64,000 bases of DNA from Leptolyngbya sp. SIOISBB (GTDB lineage: Bacteria > Cyanobacteriota > Cyanobacteriia > Phormidesmidales > Phormidesmidaceae), in assembly GCA_010671905.1 (NCBI GenBank), contig JAAHII010000001.1, forward strand, positions 62,001-126,000, in the 5' to 3' direction. The notes beneath the pieces were generated by a model. That model was not told where the DNA came from, made no database searches, and saw only the letters and a program-made list of their open reading frames with translations. Below, in pieces: positions 26,647 to 37,144 of the stretch. Numbering within the stretch: the stretch's first letter is position 1; each line of letters starts with the position of its first letter. Position numbers and translations under genes: made by a program.

Positions 26647-29600
26647 GTGCCCCAAGCGACGAACAATGGCCAGGCTGCTGTTTGGGTGGTGGCCACTTTG
26701 GTGGTGGGTACAGCAGCAGGGTGGTCAGATGCAGCGATCGCCCAACTCGTTCCTGACAACTCACTCGGGGCAGAAAGTTCTCAAGTCGTTCCCAACGTCC
26801 TGCTCAACGGTGATCTGGCAGATGTCATCAACGGCGGCGCGATCAGAGCCGAAAACCTCTTTCACAGTTTTCAAGACTTTAATGTCAATGATGGGCAACG
26901 GGTCTATTTTGCTAACCCAATTGCCATTGAGAACATTATTACGCGGGTGACGGGGCTCACCGAGTCCCAAATCCGGGGCACGCTGGGGGTAGATGGGGCC
27001 GCCAATCTATACGTCATTAACCCTAATGGCATTGTTTTTGGCCCCGACGCTCAATTGGATATTCGCGGCTCCTTTTTGGCGAGCACTGCTGATCAAATCA
27101 GTTTGGAAAACGGCTATCGTTTCAGCGCCATTGATCCGGAAGCACCACCTCTGTTAGCTGTAAATGCCCCCGCCGGATTAACGACTTGGTTGCCGACTGG
27201 TGGGGCGGTGGTGAGCGAAGCTGATCTGAGCGCTGGTGGAAACCTGGGTTTGGTTGGCAACGAGTTGATATTACAGGGCCAACTCCGGGCAGGTGCGGAT
27301 TTGGTTTTAGTCGCAACTGATCGGTTGCTAGCTCAAGACACGGCACTACAGCCATTGATCTTAGCCGCTGATAACACGCTCTTGCTCCAGGGAAACCAAG
27401 CTCTAGAAGTGATTGCGTTGACCAACCCCACCAGTGGTCTTCAAGCTGGCGGGAATTTGATTTTACGCTCTGACGGCATCATCACTGGGGATGCCCACTT
27501 TGTAGCGGGTGGGGACTTTCGCATCGAAACCCTAACCGGCACAGCGGGAGCCTTTGCGAGCCCTAACGATCCTGTAGTGCGGGCCAGCGGAGATGTGAGC
27601 TTTGATAGCTATACTGGGGCGTCACTCCATATTCTGGCAGGTGGCAGCGTTACTGCCGGATTGATCGATATCACCGGCCCTGATGTTACAGGTAATGCGC
27701 TGCAAGAGACTGTCACGTTATCGGATGGGGTGACTACGATCGCGATCGATGGCGTCAATGAACCCACCTTGGATATTCGAGCCGGGACGCTAGCTGTTGG
27801 CGGTGCTGGGATTATCGGTGACACCGCTGGATTTGTCCCAGGTCCCCCAGCGACTGCGGGCACGGGGGCGCGAGCTGATATCACGGTTGACAGTATTTTT
27901 AACCCTGGCGGATTGGTCTTCCTGAGTAATCAGGTTGCTCCCAATATGGCATTGCCAGGAGACATTACGGTTGGCGAGATAATCACTGCTGACTTCGATG
28001 GCGGTGGCGATATTGTGATTGATTCTAAAGGTGAGGTTTCTACCACATTTATTGATGTGTCTGGCGGCGATGTTTTTGGATATTTAGCAACCTTTGATCC
28101 GAGCCTTTTTAACGGTAACAGTGGTAGTTTAACGTTCTTGGCAGATGAGCAAATTACCTTACCAGAAGGGTCAGAAGTTTTTACCTATGGTCTCGAAGGG
28201 GGTGGAGTAACCTTTCAGAGTGATACGGCGATCGTGCAAGCACCCTCCAGCATGATCGAAGGCAGCACTATTGATGTGGGCACTGGCGGTATTTTTAGCT
28301 TTGTGGCACCGCTAGTAGCGTTCAATGGCTCAGTCACTACCTTTTTAGAGGGAGAAGGGACTGGTAGCGCCATCAACGTGGTGGCAGAGACCTTTGCAAC
28401 CCAGAATATTGATTTTGTAACTGTGGTAATTGGACTTGGTCAAGCTGGTGATGTGGCAATCCAGGCAAATCAAATCAATCTAGACAATACGTTTCTAGGA
28501 AGTATTAATGAAAGTTTTTTGGAAGGGCAGGCCGGAGATGTTGTCATCATTACTGATGCTCTAACCGCCACCAATGGCACGCAGATCGGCTCTAACACAG
28601 CGGCCTTTGCCTTTGGGGATGCAGGTGATGTCACGGTTACCGCATCAGAAGCGATCGCGTTGGATGGGTTTCTGCCAGGGGGCATTTTAGGAGACGATGC
28701 GATTCCCACAGGCATTCTCAGCTCGGTGGATCTGGAGGCTGAAGGCGACGGTGGCACGGTAGACATTACGACACCTGTACTCTCACTGACCAACGGCGCT
28801 CAGGTCCGTAGCAGCTCTCTCGGATTTGGCGATGCCGGACAGATCAACATTGAGGCCAGCGAAGCGATTCTGCTGGATGGAGCTGTCTATGATGCCTTCT
28901 CAGATACCACGTTCCCCAGCATTATTGTCAGCGAAGTGGTACTAGCAGGAACTGGGCAGGGGGGAGACATCACGCTCACGACTGGTCAGTTAATCGCCAC
29001 AAATGGCGGTGTGATTAGCGCCAGTACCGATTCGGCAGAAAGGGCAGGCAATCTGACGATTGTGGCAAGTGAATCAGTCACCTTTGATGGGGTTACCGCG
29101 TTTGATATCCCGACCCTACCGGAAGAATTTGCCGTGCGGGAAAGTGGCGTGCGATCGGAAGCCTTGGAATTGGCTACTGGCTCCGGAGGTGATATTGATA
29201 TCACCACGCCCAACCTCTCGGTGACTGGGGGAGCAACTTTAGAGGCCAGTACTTTGGGGGCCGGGACGGCTGGCAACTTCAAGCTGACGGTGTCGGATAC
29301 GGTTTTGGTAGAGGGAGAGGGCAGCGCCATTCTGGCAAATACCTTGCCAGGGTCAACAGGGGCAGGCGGCAATATCGTGATTGACCCGCAGGCCGTGATT
29401 ATTCGTAATGGCGGACGCATCGCAGTCGATAGCCAGGGGGGCTGGACCAGGCGGCACGGTTGATATTACATCCCAGCAACTGCAGCTTAATCGGGGTCTC
29501 ATCACAGCAGAAACGGTCGCCAGTGCCGGTGGCAACATCATCCTGAATATTACTGAAATCATTACCCTGCAAAATGGTAGTCGCATTTCGACCACTGCAG

Positions 29601-30328
29601 GAACAGCACTGGCTGGGGGAGATGGCGGCAACATTGACATCAATACGATTTATCTAGTAGCAACCCCGGATGAAAATAACGACATTACGGCCAATGCCTT
29701 TGCCGGGGCTGGGGGTAGCGTACTGGTTACCGCTGAAGGCATCTTTGGTCTGACGCCCCGCAGTCGTGCGGAACTGGAGCAACTGCTGGGAACCAACGAC
29801 CCAGCGCTGCTTGATCCGATTAATTTGCCCAGTAGCGACATTACGGCGATTTCTCGGACGAATCCTCAACTCGATGGACAGGTGGTCATTAGCTCCCCGG
29901 ATATTGACCCTAACCAAGGCACGATCGCCCTGCCTGAAAACATTGTCGATGCCTCCCGACTGATTGCCCAAGGCTGCTCTGGCGGGAGTATTGCGGCGAC
30001 CGAAATTGGCAGTCTGATTGTGACTGGGCGGGGCGGATTGCCGAGTGACCCTACTAGCAGTCTAACCAGCAATCAGCTCCTGCTAGATTGGGCCACTGCT
30101 GAAGACATCCCCTCCAGCAACGAAGACGTCACTAACCGAGAGATACCACAGAGCACACCAGCCACCACGACTTCGGAGATCAGACCCCAGCAGCTTCAAG
30201 AAGTGCAGGCCCTCAGTATCAATGAAGCAGGTGAGGTCGTGTTACTAGCCCAGGGCGATGGTCAGCTATCAGCGGTGGGGAGTGGCTTGCCGGTCCTGAC
30301 CTGTGCTGGGGCTATCCAGGAGGAGTAA
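26647..30328 (+). CDS. Filamentous-haemagglutinin-type exoprotein (TpsA), frameshifted at a G6 run
   Basis: Two overlapping frames (26647-29463 and 29408-30328) of one ~1,226-residue secreted protein. It has a signal peptide (VWVVATLVVGTAAGWSDAAI, cleaved near AIAQ), then the TPS secretion domain with the haemagglutinin hallmarks VINGGAIRAENLFHSFQDFN, VDGAANLYVINPNGIVFGP and LDIRGSFLAS. A long beta-helix of repeats (GNLGLVGNEL-, GDVTVTASEAI-, GGDIDITTPNLSV-type) follows, and a C-terminal domain with two cysteines (AQGCSGG and LTCAG). At 29436-29441 a run of six Gs shifts the frame; with five Gs the text reads straight on (DSQGAGPGGTVDITSQQLQL). The GTG at 26647 is chosen for its AGGAG seven bases upstream. 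It is followed two bases after the stop by the TpsB gene. Confidence 0.88.
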
Positions 30329-30330
30329 CG

Positions 30331-32301
30331 GTGACCGACACATTACAGCGGCAATGGTTACCCAGCGACCGACCGATTCAGCGATTACCCCTGAGATTGC
30401 CTCTATCAGCGATCGCCGCATGGCTCACGGGGGAAGTTCTATTTTCGGGATTTGCGTTGGCGGCTCCGACGAAATCTCCCCTGGTCAAACTATCTGCGGT
30501 ATCTGTCCCGGTTGAGGAGTTAGCAGCCTCGCCTACCGTCAACACACACGCTAACAATTTTCCCCCTGCAGCTGTTCAGACTGCCTCTGAAACAATTGCG
30601 TTGACTGCGATATCGCCGGATTCTTCAGCAGAGCCATCGGCAGTTTTCAGGTTGCCCGAAGCCGAAATTGCCCAAATTGAACCCAACCCTCGCCCCACAT
30701 TGCCGCCACCGGAAGAGCTGCTCGATGAGATGCCCACGGAGCCTGACCTCACAGTGCCTGATGCGCCAGAGCCGACCGTGCCCGATGGAGAACTACCAGA
30801 GACAGTGACGATCACCGTTGAGCGTTTCATCGTTGAAGGTAGCACCGTCTTTAGTGAAGCCGAGCTGCAAGCGGTGCTAACTCCCTATACGGGTCGCCCC
30901 CTAACCCTGAATAAACTGCTAGAAGCGCGATCGGCTATCACTCAGCTTTATGTCGATGGTGGGTACGCGTCTTCGGGAGCTTTCATTCCCCCTCAAGAAC
31001 CAGAGGCGGGAACAGTATTGATTCAAGTCATTGAAGGCAGCCTGGTAGCGATTGAGGTCAATGGAACTCATCGCCTCAATCCCGATTATGTCAGCAGTCG
31101 CCTCGGGGTGGCGGCCACACCCCCTCTCCAAGTTGATCGCCTGGTGGATGCCTTGCGTCTTTTACAACTCGATCCCCTCATCGAAAATATTGCCGGTGAA
31201 CTGTCGGCCGGGTTAGAACCGGGCACTAATCGTCTATCGGTGCAGGTAGACGAGGCCGATAGTTTTGATATGGACTTTGTCTCCAGCAACGATCGCTCGA
31301 TTGCGGTCGGGACTTGGGAACGCGGTGTCTTTGCCAATGAGCACAACTTGTCAGGCCTCGGCGACGCTTTGCAGATTGGCTATCTCGATACTGACGGGAG
31401 TGCTCGCTTGATCGCTGATTACCGTATTCCCGTCAGTCCCTACAACACCACCGTGGGGGCACACTTTGAGTACACATCTAGCCGGGTCATTAGTGAGCCA
31501 GCTGACATTTTAGACATTCAAACCGATAGCTTTTTGGTTGATCTCAACGTTCGTCATCCAGTTATTAGGACACCGACTGAGGAACTGGGTCTCAGTCTTA
31601 GCCTTTCCTGGAACCGCAGCGACAGCGAATTCCTGGAACGCATCTTAGGAGAATCGCTGCCCTTTCCTTCCTTTGGGGCCAATGAAGACGGGGAAATTGA
31701 AACCTATGCTCTCCGATTTGCCCAAGATTGGGTGAAGCGGGGACGGAGTGATGTGGTAGCAGCGCGATCGCAGTTCAGCCTCGGGTTAGGGGGCACCGAT
31801 CCGGCTGATCCCAGTGGCGAAGCCCCTGATGGTAATTTTTTCTCTTGGCTGGGGCAAGCTCAATGGGCGCGACTGCTCAGTCAAGATATCTTGTTGCTGG
31901 TGCGCGGTGAAGCCCAGTTCGCAACTGATACTTTGCCCACCTCAGAACTCTACAGTTTGGGCGGGCAGAGCACTGTGCGGGGCTATCGCCAAGATCGCCT
32001 TTTGACCGACAATGCCTTGTTTGCCACAGCAGAAATTCGCTTGCCCTTGCTACGCGATCGCGAGCGGAATGCCATGCTGCAAATCATTCCCTTCTTTGAT
32101 GTCGGTACGGGTTGGAATACCAACTTGGACGATCCCGAAACCAGTACTCTGGTGGGCACGGGTTTGGGGCTGCTGTGGACGGAGAGCGATGTTTGGACGG
32201 CCCGTCTGGATTGGGGCATTCCCCTGACGGGTGATGATGAGTCGGGAAATTCCTGGCAAGCGCAAGGCATCTATTTTTCGGTTGGATTAAATCTGTTTTA
32301 G
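30331..32301 (+). CDS. ShlB/FhaC/HecB-family outer-membrane transporter (TpsB)
   Basis: A 656-residue protein. A signal/anchor helix (about 25-50) and a long Pro/Glu-rich linker (95-150) precede two POTRA domains: EPETVTITVERFIVEGSTVF to about 250, with IQVIEGSLVAIEVNGTHRLN. A 16-strand beta-barrel follows to the C-terminal aromatic strand (IYFSVGLNLF). The barrel includes the family's signature strand QSTVRGYRQDRLL with the conserved VRGY. It secretes the TpsA exoprotein across the outer membrane. The GTG start has AGGAGGAG five bases upstream and is two bases past the exoprotein stop, so translation is probably coupled. Confidence 0.92.
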   Translation: MTDTLQRQWLPSDRPIQRLPLRLPLSAIAAWLTGEVLFSGFALAAPTKSPLVKLSAVSVPVEELAASPTVNTHANNFPPAAVQTASETIALTAISPDSSAEPSAVFRLPEAEIAQIEPNPRPTLPPPEELLDEMPTEPDLTVPDAPEPTVPDGELPETVTITVERFIVEGSTVFSEAELQAVLTPYTGRPLTLNKLLEARSAITQLYVDGGYASSGAFIPPQEPEAGTVLIQVIEGSLVAIEVNGTHRLNPDYVSSRLGVAATPPLQVDRLVDALRLLQLDPLIENIAGELSAGLEPGTNRLSVQVDEADSFDMDFVSSNDRSIAVGTWERGVFANEHNLSGLGDALQIGYLDTDGSARLIADYRIPVSPYNTTVGAHFEYTSSRVISEPADILDIQTDSFLVDLNVRHPVIRTPTEELGLSLSLSWNRSDSEFLERILGESLPFPSFGANEDGEIETYALRFAQDWVKRGRSDVVAARSQFSLGLGGTDPADPSGEAPDGNFFSWLGQAQWARLLSQDILLLVRGEAQFATDTLPTSELYSLGGQSTVRGYRQDRLLTDNALFATAEIRLPLLRDRERNAMLQIIPFFDVGTGWNTNLDDPETSTLVGTGLGLLWTESDVWTARLDWGIPLTGDDESGNSWQAQGIYFSVGLNLF

Positions 32302-32343
32302 GACAGGCACCTCAATGGCAGTCGTTGACTGGAGAGCAAGGGA

Positions 32344-34908
32344 ATGACACGTTTTAAGGCCCAGTTTGGTAAGCTCAATCGTCTACAAAGACGGGGGGTG
32401 TACAGTGTCCTGCTGGCTCTGAGTTGTGTCCTCTGTCTATGGTTAAATCCTGGGTTGGCCATGAGCCCTGAACTCGGGCCCGTGCAACTTGCTCAAGCCA
32501 CCCTCGAACAGGGCCAACAGCTGTATCAGTCGGGAGACTTGGTGGAAGCGGCCCAGGTGCTGGAAGCAGTGAGTGCCACCGCCACCAACCCCACCGAAGA
32601 GGTGCTAGCCCTCCGTAATCTGGCGTTGATCTATCAACAACTTGGCGATTGGGCGGCAGCCGAGACGTCGATCTCTAAGGCCCAATCTGTCCTTGATGCC
32701 AACACGCTGTCCAATGGTGATGAGTTGCAGGCGCAAATACTGGATGTTCAAGGAGGGATTCAACTCAATCAGGGCCAGGGCGAAGCCGCCATTACCACCT
32801 GGCAACAAGCCATCGGACTTTACCAGGACCTGGACGACCTTGCGGCTCAGACAGCTACCACGGTGAATCAGGGGCAAGCCATGCAGCAGCTTGGGTTTCA
32901 CCGCCAAGCTATTGCTACCCTACAGCCAATTGTGGCGGCACTAGAACCTTCCCCAGCGTCGTTGACGAAGGCCGTTGCCCTCCGTACGCTGGGCGACTCA
33001 CTGATTCAAGCGGGCAACGCAGTCGAGGCAGAAAAAGTTTTGCAATCTAGCTTGCGTATTGCCCAAACTCTCCCTAATGAAGCAGCGATCAGTGCCGCTG
33101 CCCTGAGCCTGGGCAATCTCAACGCTGCCTTGGGAGAAACTGCTGCAGCCCTCAATCATTACCGCGAGGCGGATAATTCCCAGGCTTCACCTCTGGTCCA
33201 GGTCCAGGCTCGGCTCAACCAGTTTAATTTGCTCACTCCAGCAGAGCAAGTTAGACAGGCGCGATCGCACTGGTCTGAGATGTTAGCCACGCTCAATGCC
33301 CTCTCTCCCAGTCAGGCCAGCCTCTATGCCAAAATCAATCTGGCTCAAAGCTTGATTGCGCTTCCCGTTGCCGATAATCCCTCCCCCCGCCAAATCGCTG
33401 ATATTCTTGTCTCCACCATTCAACAGGCCCAGTCAATCGGCGATCGGCGGTCTGAATCGTTTGCCACAGGCACCCTAGGGCATCTCTATGAAACCCAGGA
33501 ACAGTGGTCTGCAGCCACTGACTTGAGCCAATCTGCTCTGGCCTTGGCCCAAGCCAGTAACGCTACCGATATTACCTATCGCTGGCAGTGGCAACTAGGC
33601 CGTATCTATAAAGCAGAAAAACAAACTGATCAGGCGATCGCGGCCTACAGCAACTCGATTGATACTCTCCAGCGTCTCCGCACTGACTTAGTAGCGATCA
33701 ACCCTGCCGTTCAGTTTTCCTTTCAGGAAAGTGTCGAGCCGATTCACCGAGAGTTAGTATCCTTGATTCTCGACCCCAGTCGGGAAGCCACTCCCAACGA
33801 GCTAGAAACCGCTCGCGAGACCATTGAGGCACTGCAACTGGCTGAATTGGACAACTTTTTTCGGGAAGCCTGTTTAGATGCAGCTTCTGTAGAGATTGAC
33901 CAGCTTGATCAGCGGGCGGCGGTCGTGTATCCCGTCATTTTGAGCGATCGCCTCGAAATCATCTTCAGTTTGCCCAATCAGCCTCTCAGTCACGTTGCTA
34001 CCCCCGTCAGTGCTAATGAACTGAATCAAACGATCGAACAACTTCAACAGTTTTTAGTATTGAGGGTTGGGACCCAATATCTCCCTCACGCTCAACAGCT
34101 TTATGATTGGCTCATTCGCCCCATTAGCGCTGAACTCTCGACTGGCGAGGTCGATACCCTCGTGTTTGTCTTAGATGGAGAACTCCGTAACATTCCGATG
34201 GCAGTGCTCCATGACGGTGAAGAGTTCTTGCTGCAGGCCTACAGTCTGGCATTAACGCCAGGGTTACAGTTGGTCAATCCTCAACCGTTACCCAGCCAGG
34301 CGTTGCGCGTTCTTACAGCTGGTTTAAGCGAACCGCGTTTAGGCTTTTCAGCATTGCCGAATGTCGTTGATGAGGTCACTCAAATTCAAGAGACAGTGCC
34401 AACCGCAGCCGTCCTGCTCAATGATTCATTTACAGTGAATGCTCTTACCAATAGCCTCACAACAGTAGGGTCGCCGATTGTTCATATGGCGACCCACGGT
34501 CAGTTCAGCTCCTCCAATGAAGATACGTTTGTGCTGACCTGGAATGACCGCCTCAATATCAACACCCTCAATAACCTGCTGCAAATGTCAGAGCTGAATG
34601 ATAACGGCCCCATTGAGCTATTGGTTTTAAGCGCCTGCGAAACGGCCACGGGAGATAAACAAGCCGCTCTAGGCATGGCCGGTATGGCGGTAAGATCAGG
34701 TGCCAGAAGTACGATTGCGACCTTATGGCAAGTGAACGATGAAGCCACCGCTGAACTCATGTCCGCCCTCTATGAGCAGCTATCAGACCAGCAAATTACC
34801 AAAAGTGAAGCGCTCAGACAGTCTCAGCTAAAGGTTTTGCAGAACCCACAATATCGGCAACATCCCTATTACTGGTCTTCTTACATCCTGGTCGGCAATT
34901 GGCTGTAG
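32344..34908 (+). CDS. Exported TPR-CHAT (caspase-like) protein linked to the TPS operon
   Basis: An 854-residue protein with an N-terminal membrane/signal segment (VYSVLLALSCVLCLWLNPGL), TPR-like repeats over about 55-450, and a CHAT domain from about 520 to the end. The dyad is His717 in HMATHGQF and Cys765 in LSACETATGD, followed by AALGMAGMAVRSGARSTIAT and the terminal YYWSSYILVGNWL. It begins 42 bases after the TpsB gene, so it is the third gene of the operon. It may process or monitor the secreted exoprotein, or respond to envelope damage; that is inference. Its domain order matches the CHAT protein at 5340-8063. Confidence 0.9.
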   Translation: MTRFKAQFGKLNRLQRRGVYSVLLALSCVLCLWLNPGLAMSPELGPVQLAQATLEQGQQLYQSGDLVEAAQVLEAVSATATNPTEEVLALRNLALIYQQLGDWAAAETSISKAQSVLDANTLSNGDELQAQILDVQGGIQLNQGQGEAAITTWQQAIGLYQDLDDLAAQTATTVNQGQAMQQLGFHRQAIATLQPIVAALEPSPASLTKAVALRTLGDSLIQAGNAVEAEKVLQSSLRIAQTLPNEAAISAAALSLGNLNAALGETAAALNHYREADNSQASPLVQVQARLNQFNLLTPAEQVRQARSHWSEMLATLNALSPSQASLYAKINLAQSLIALPVADNPSPRQIADILVSTIQQAQSIGDRRSESFATGTLGHLYETQEQWSAATDLSQSALALAQASNATDITYRWQWQLGRIYKAEKQTDQAIAAYSNSIDTLQRLRTDLVAINPAVQFSFQESVEPIHRELVSLILDPSREATPNELETARETIEALQLAELDNFFREACLDAASVEIDQLDQRAAVVYPVILSDRLEIIFSLPNQPLSHVATPVSANELNQTIEQLQQFLVLRVGTQYLPHAQQLYDWLIRPISAELSTGEVDTLVFVLDGELRNIPMAVLHDGEEFLLQAYSLALTPGLQLVNPQPLPSQALRVLTAGLSEPRLGFSALPNVVDEVTQIQETVPTAAVLLNDSFTVNALTNSLTTVGSPIVHMATHGQFSSSNEDTFVLTWNDRLNINTLNNLLQMSELNDNGPIELLVLSACETATGDKQAALGMAGMAVRSGARSTIATLWQVNDEATAELMSALYEQLSDQQITKSEALRQSQLKVLQNPQYRQHPYYWSSYILVGNWL

Positions 34909-35480
34909 TCTCATTGAAAACCGACCTTAACGGAGGGTAGCCCAGCCTGTCCAACCTGAAACGCTGGTTTCGTTTGGAGGTGTACACCAATGTCTTATCG
35001 CGATAATTGAATCCAACACTGGGGAGAATGCCTCGATTAAAGTCGACCGCCCCTTTGTGGAAGCCTATCTCAAGTGATGTGAGTAGCGAGTGAAGGCGAG
35101 GTCGCCCAACTCAGAGCGAAGAAAGTGGCAGAAACGCTTATTGAGAATCGCTATAATACTTGCCTAGTAAGCATTAGGTGGATTTCTGAATTTCGTTCCG
35201 GGCAAAGAGGCCGGAGTTAGACCTTTTAAGCACTGGAGTCAATCGTATCTACCAAGATTTTCCTATGTTGTAAGCTTTGTAGCCTTCATGCTCATGTAGG
35301 AGCGCAAATTGCCCAAAGCCGCTGCGGCAAGGGATTGCGCCCCTGACACAGCAATGGTGAGATCGCATCCATCACAGTTACCTTGACTGAGCTACCTGTA
35401 ATTTTCTTTATTTAACGTCAACTCGGGTTAAGCAGTTTGCCAACTTGTGGGATGTCGTCAATGATGTCTTTAGAAAACTG
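34909..35480. other. Intergenic stretch after the TPS operon
   Basis: About 570 bases with scattered short frames. One (around 35093-35220, reading EGEVAQLRAKKVAETLIENR) looks like a decayed coding fragment but has no start. No RNA gene or terminator with a T-tract recognised. Confidence 0.35.
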
Positions 35481-35483
35481 TCC

Positions 35484-35573
35484 TGACTATGTCTTTGATC
35501 TGCAATATTGCTCATTTTTTGTTGGTCTGAGCATCAGCACGGGACGATCGGTGGTAATCGCTCAATTTAGGGG
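35484..35573 (+). pseudogene. Second remnant of the 5' end of the 41416-type gene
   Basis: The segment TTTTTTGTTGGTCTGAGCAT and its flanks (CTGACTATGTCTTTGATCTG upstream, GGTGGTAATCGCTC downstream) match, with many differences, positions ~41430-41510 inside the intact gene at 41416 and the fragment at 18948-19040. No frame is maintained. It directly precedes a 105-bp repeat copy. Confidence 0.6.
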
Positions 35574-35635
35574 ATAAATGCAGTCCCACCAGACAATTTC
35601 CCCTTCATCGCCGAAGCGTTACCACACAGAGTTGA

Positions 35636-35740
35636 TATAGCAAGCCGCAGTTTGATCAGGTCGCCCTGGATGCTTGAAACCGCCTTTTAGCAGGCATTTC
35701 AATTCCGCATTCCGACCTCCGCATTCCGCATTCTGCTATA
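35636..35740 (+). repeat. 105-bp interspersed repeat, copy 2
   Basis: Same length and orientation as copy 1 (5100-5204). Begins TATAGCAAGCCGCAGTTTGA, ends CATTCTGCTATA. Flanked here by GA and TC so that the ends extend to GATATAGCA / TGCTATATC. It ends nine bases before the stop codon of the REC-kinase gene. Confidence 0.9.
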
Positions 35741-35749
35741 TCACTCGCT

Positions 35750-37144
35750 TTACGCAGCGTGCCGATCGTTTGAGGGTGCAGCGATCGGCAGTTGAATCAC
35801 AAATTCGGTGCCTTGTCCCAGCTGTGAACAGCACTTTAGCGTTCCTTGGTGGGTTTCGGTAATCACCTGCTGGCTAATCGAGAGTCCGAGGCCGGTACCT
35901 TTGCCGATCGGCTTGGTTGTGAAGAAAGGTTCAAAGAGCTGTTGCTGGGTCTCAGCGTCTATGCCAGGCCCCGTGTCAGCGATCGTAATCTGCACCTGGT
36001 GATCAGATGTGATCGAGGTGGTGATACAAATCTGAGGCGATGTCTGCGCAAGTTTGCCCTGCTGAATGCCTTCTTCTAAAGCGTCAATGGCATTGGCTAG
36101 CAGATTCATAAACACCTGATTCAGCTGGCCGGGATAGCAGGTCACCAAGGGCAAATCGCCATAATTTTTGATGACTTGAATAGGGTCGCGATCGGACTTC
36201 GCCTTGAGACGGCTATTCAAAATCATTAAGGTACTGTCAATCCCGAGGTGAATATCAACGGCCTTGGCCTCTGAGTCATCAGAGCGAGAAAAACTGCACA
36301 GTGACTGCACAATTTCACGAATGCGATCGGCACCAAATTTCATCGATTGCATGACCTTCGTCAAGTCTGCCCGTAAAAATTCCAGGTCCATTTCTGCGGC
36401 TAGGTCTTGAATTTCGGGCGTACCTTCTGGCAAGGCTTGTTGATATTGGGTTAGCAGTTCGAGCAGATTTTGCGTGTAGTGACTCGCATGACTCACGTTG
36501 CCCGCAATGAAGTTAACGGGGTTGTTGATTTCATGGGCGACCCCGGCCACGAGTTGACCCAGTGCGGCCAGTTTTTCGCCCTGCACCATTTGCAGTTGGG
36601 TCTGCTTGAGACCTTCTAGTGCCTGTGCGAGTTCCTGAGTGCGCTCAGCAACGCGGTTTTCTAACTCTTGATTCAAGCTTTGTACAGCAGCTTCGGCAGC
36701 TTGGCGACTGGCCACTTCTTGCTTGAGTTGGTGATTTTGATCGATAAGCGATCGCTGCAGATCATGCAGTTCAAGATGCAGCTTGACCCGCGCCAGCACT
36801 TCCTCTTGCTGAAACGGTTTAGTGATGTAGTCCACCGCTCCCAGTGACAAGCCTTGGACCTTATTATGACTTTCCGATAGCGCCGTCATAAAGATTACAG
36901 GAATCTTGCTGGTATCCGGCCGCGACTTCAGTTCCTGGCAGGTTTCAAAGCCATCCATGCCCGGCATCATGATATCCAGCAAGATCAGGTCGGGTAGGGC
37001 ATAGTTGACCTTTTGCAAGGCACTCTCGCCATCACGGGCCACCAAAATCTCAAAGCCCATGTCTCCCAAAAAATCTGACAAGACAGCTAAGTTATTGGGG
37101 TTATCGTCCACTAAGAGGATGCTGTATTGAGCAGGAGTCATCAT
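35750..37144 (-). CDS. Response regulator-histidine kinase (REC-HisKA-HATPase)
   Basis: A 464-residue cytoplasmic protein. An N-terminal receiver (phospho-acceptor Asp57 in LILLDIMMPGMDG, plus DD at 13-14 and Lys109 in YITKPF) is followed by a coiled coil (125-190). Then comes a HisKA domain (His204 in GVAHEINNPVNFI) and an ATPase domain with N box (NQVFMNLLANAIDAL), DTGPGID and GTGLGLS. This REC-first kinase layout is common in cyanobacterial phosphorelays. Its ATG overlaps the restored stop codon of the upstream hybrid kinase (ATGA), so the two are translationally coupled and likely act in one relay. Confidence 0.92.
   Translation of the reverse strand: MMTPAQYSILLVDDNPNNLAVLSDFLGDMGFEILVARDGESALQKVNYALPDLILLDIMMPGMDGFETCQELKSRPDTSKIPVIFMTALSESHNKVQGLSLGAVDYITKPFQQEEVLARVKLHLELHDLQRSLIDQNHQLKQEVASRQAAEAAVQSLNQELENRVAERTQELAQALEGLKQTQLQMVQGEKLAALGQLVAGVAHEINNPVNFIAGNVSHASHYTQNLLELLTQYQQALPEGTPEIQDLAAEMDLEFLRADLTKVMQSMKFGADRIREIVQSLCSFSRSDDSEAKAVDIHLGIDSTLMILNSRLKAKSDRDPIQVIKNYGDLPLVTCYPGQLNQVFMNLLANAIDALEEGIQQGKLAQTSPQICITTSITSDHQVQITIADTGPGIDAETQQQLFEPFFTTKPIGKGTGLGLSISQQVITETHQGTLKCCSQLGQGTEFVIQLPIAAPSNDRHAA

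Noticed and set aside
35674-35862. Frames encoding HFNSAFRPPHSAFCY-like text at 35674 and 59160
   Set aside because: They are translations of the 105-bp interspersed repeat, not genes.
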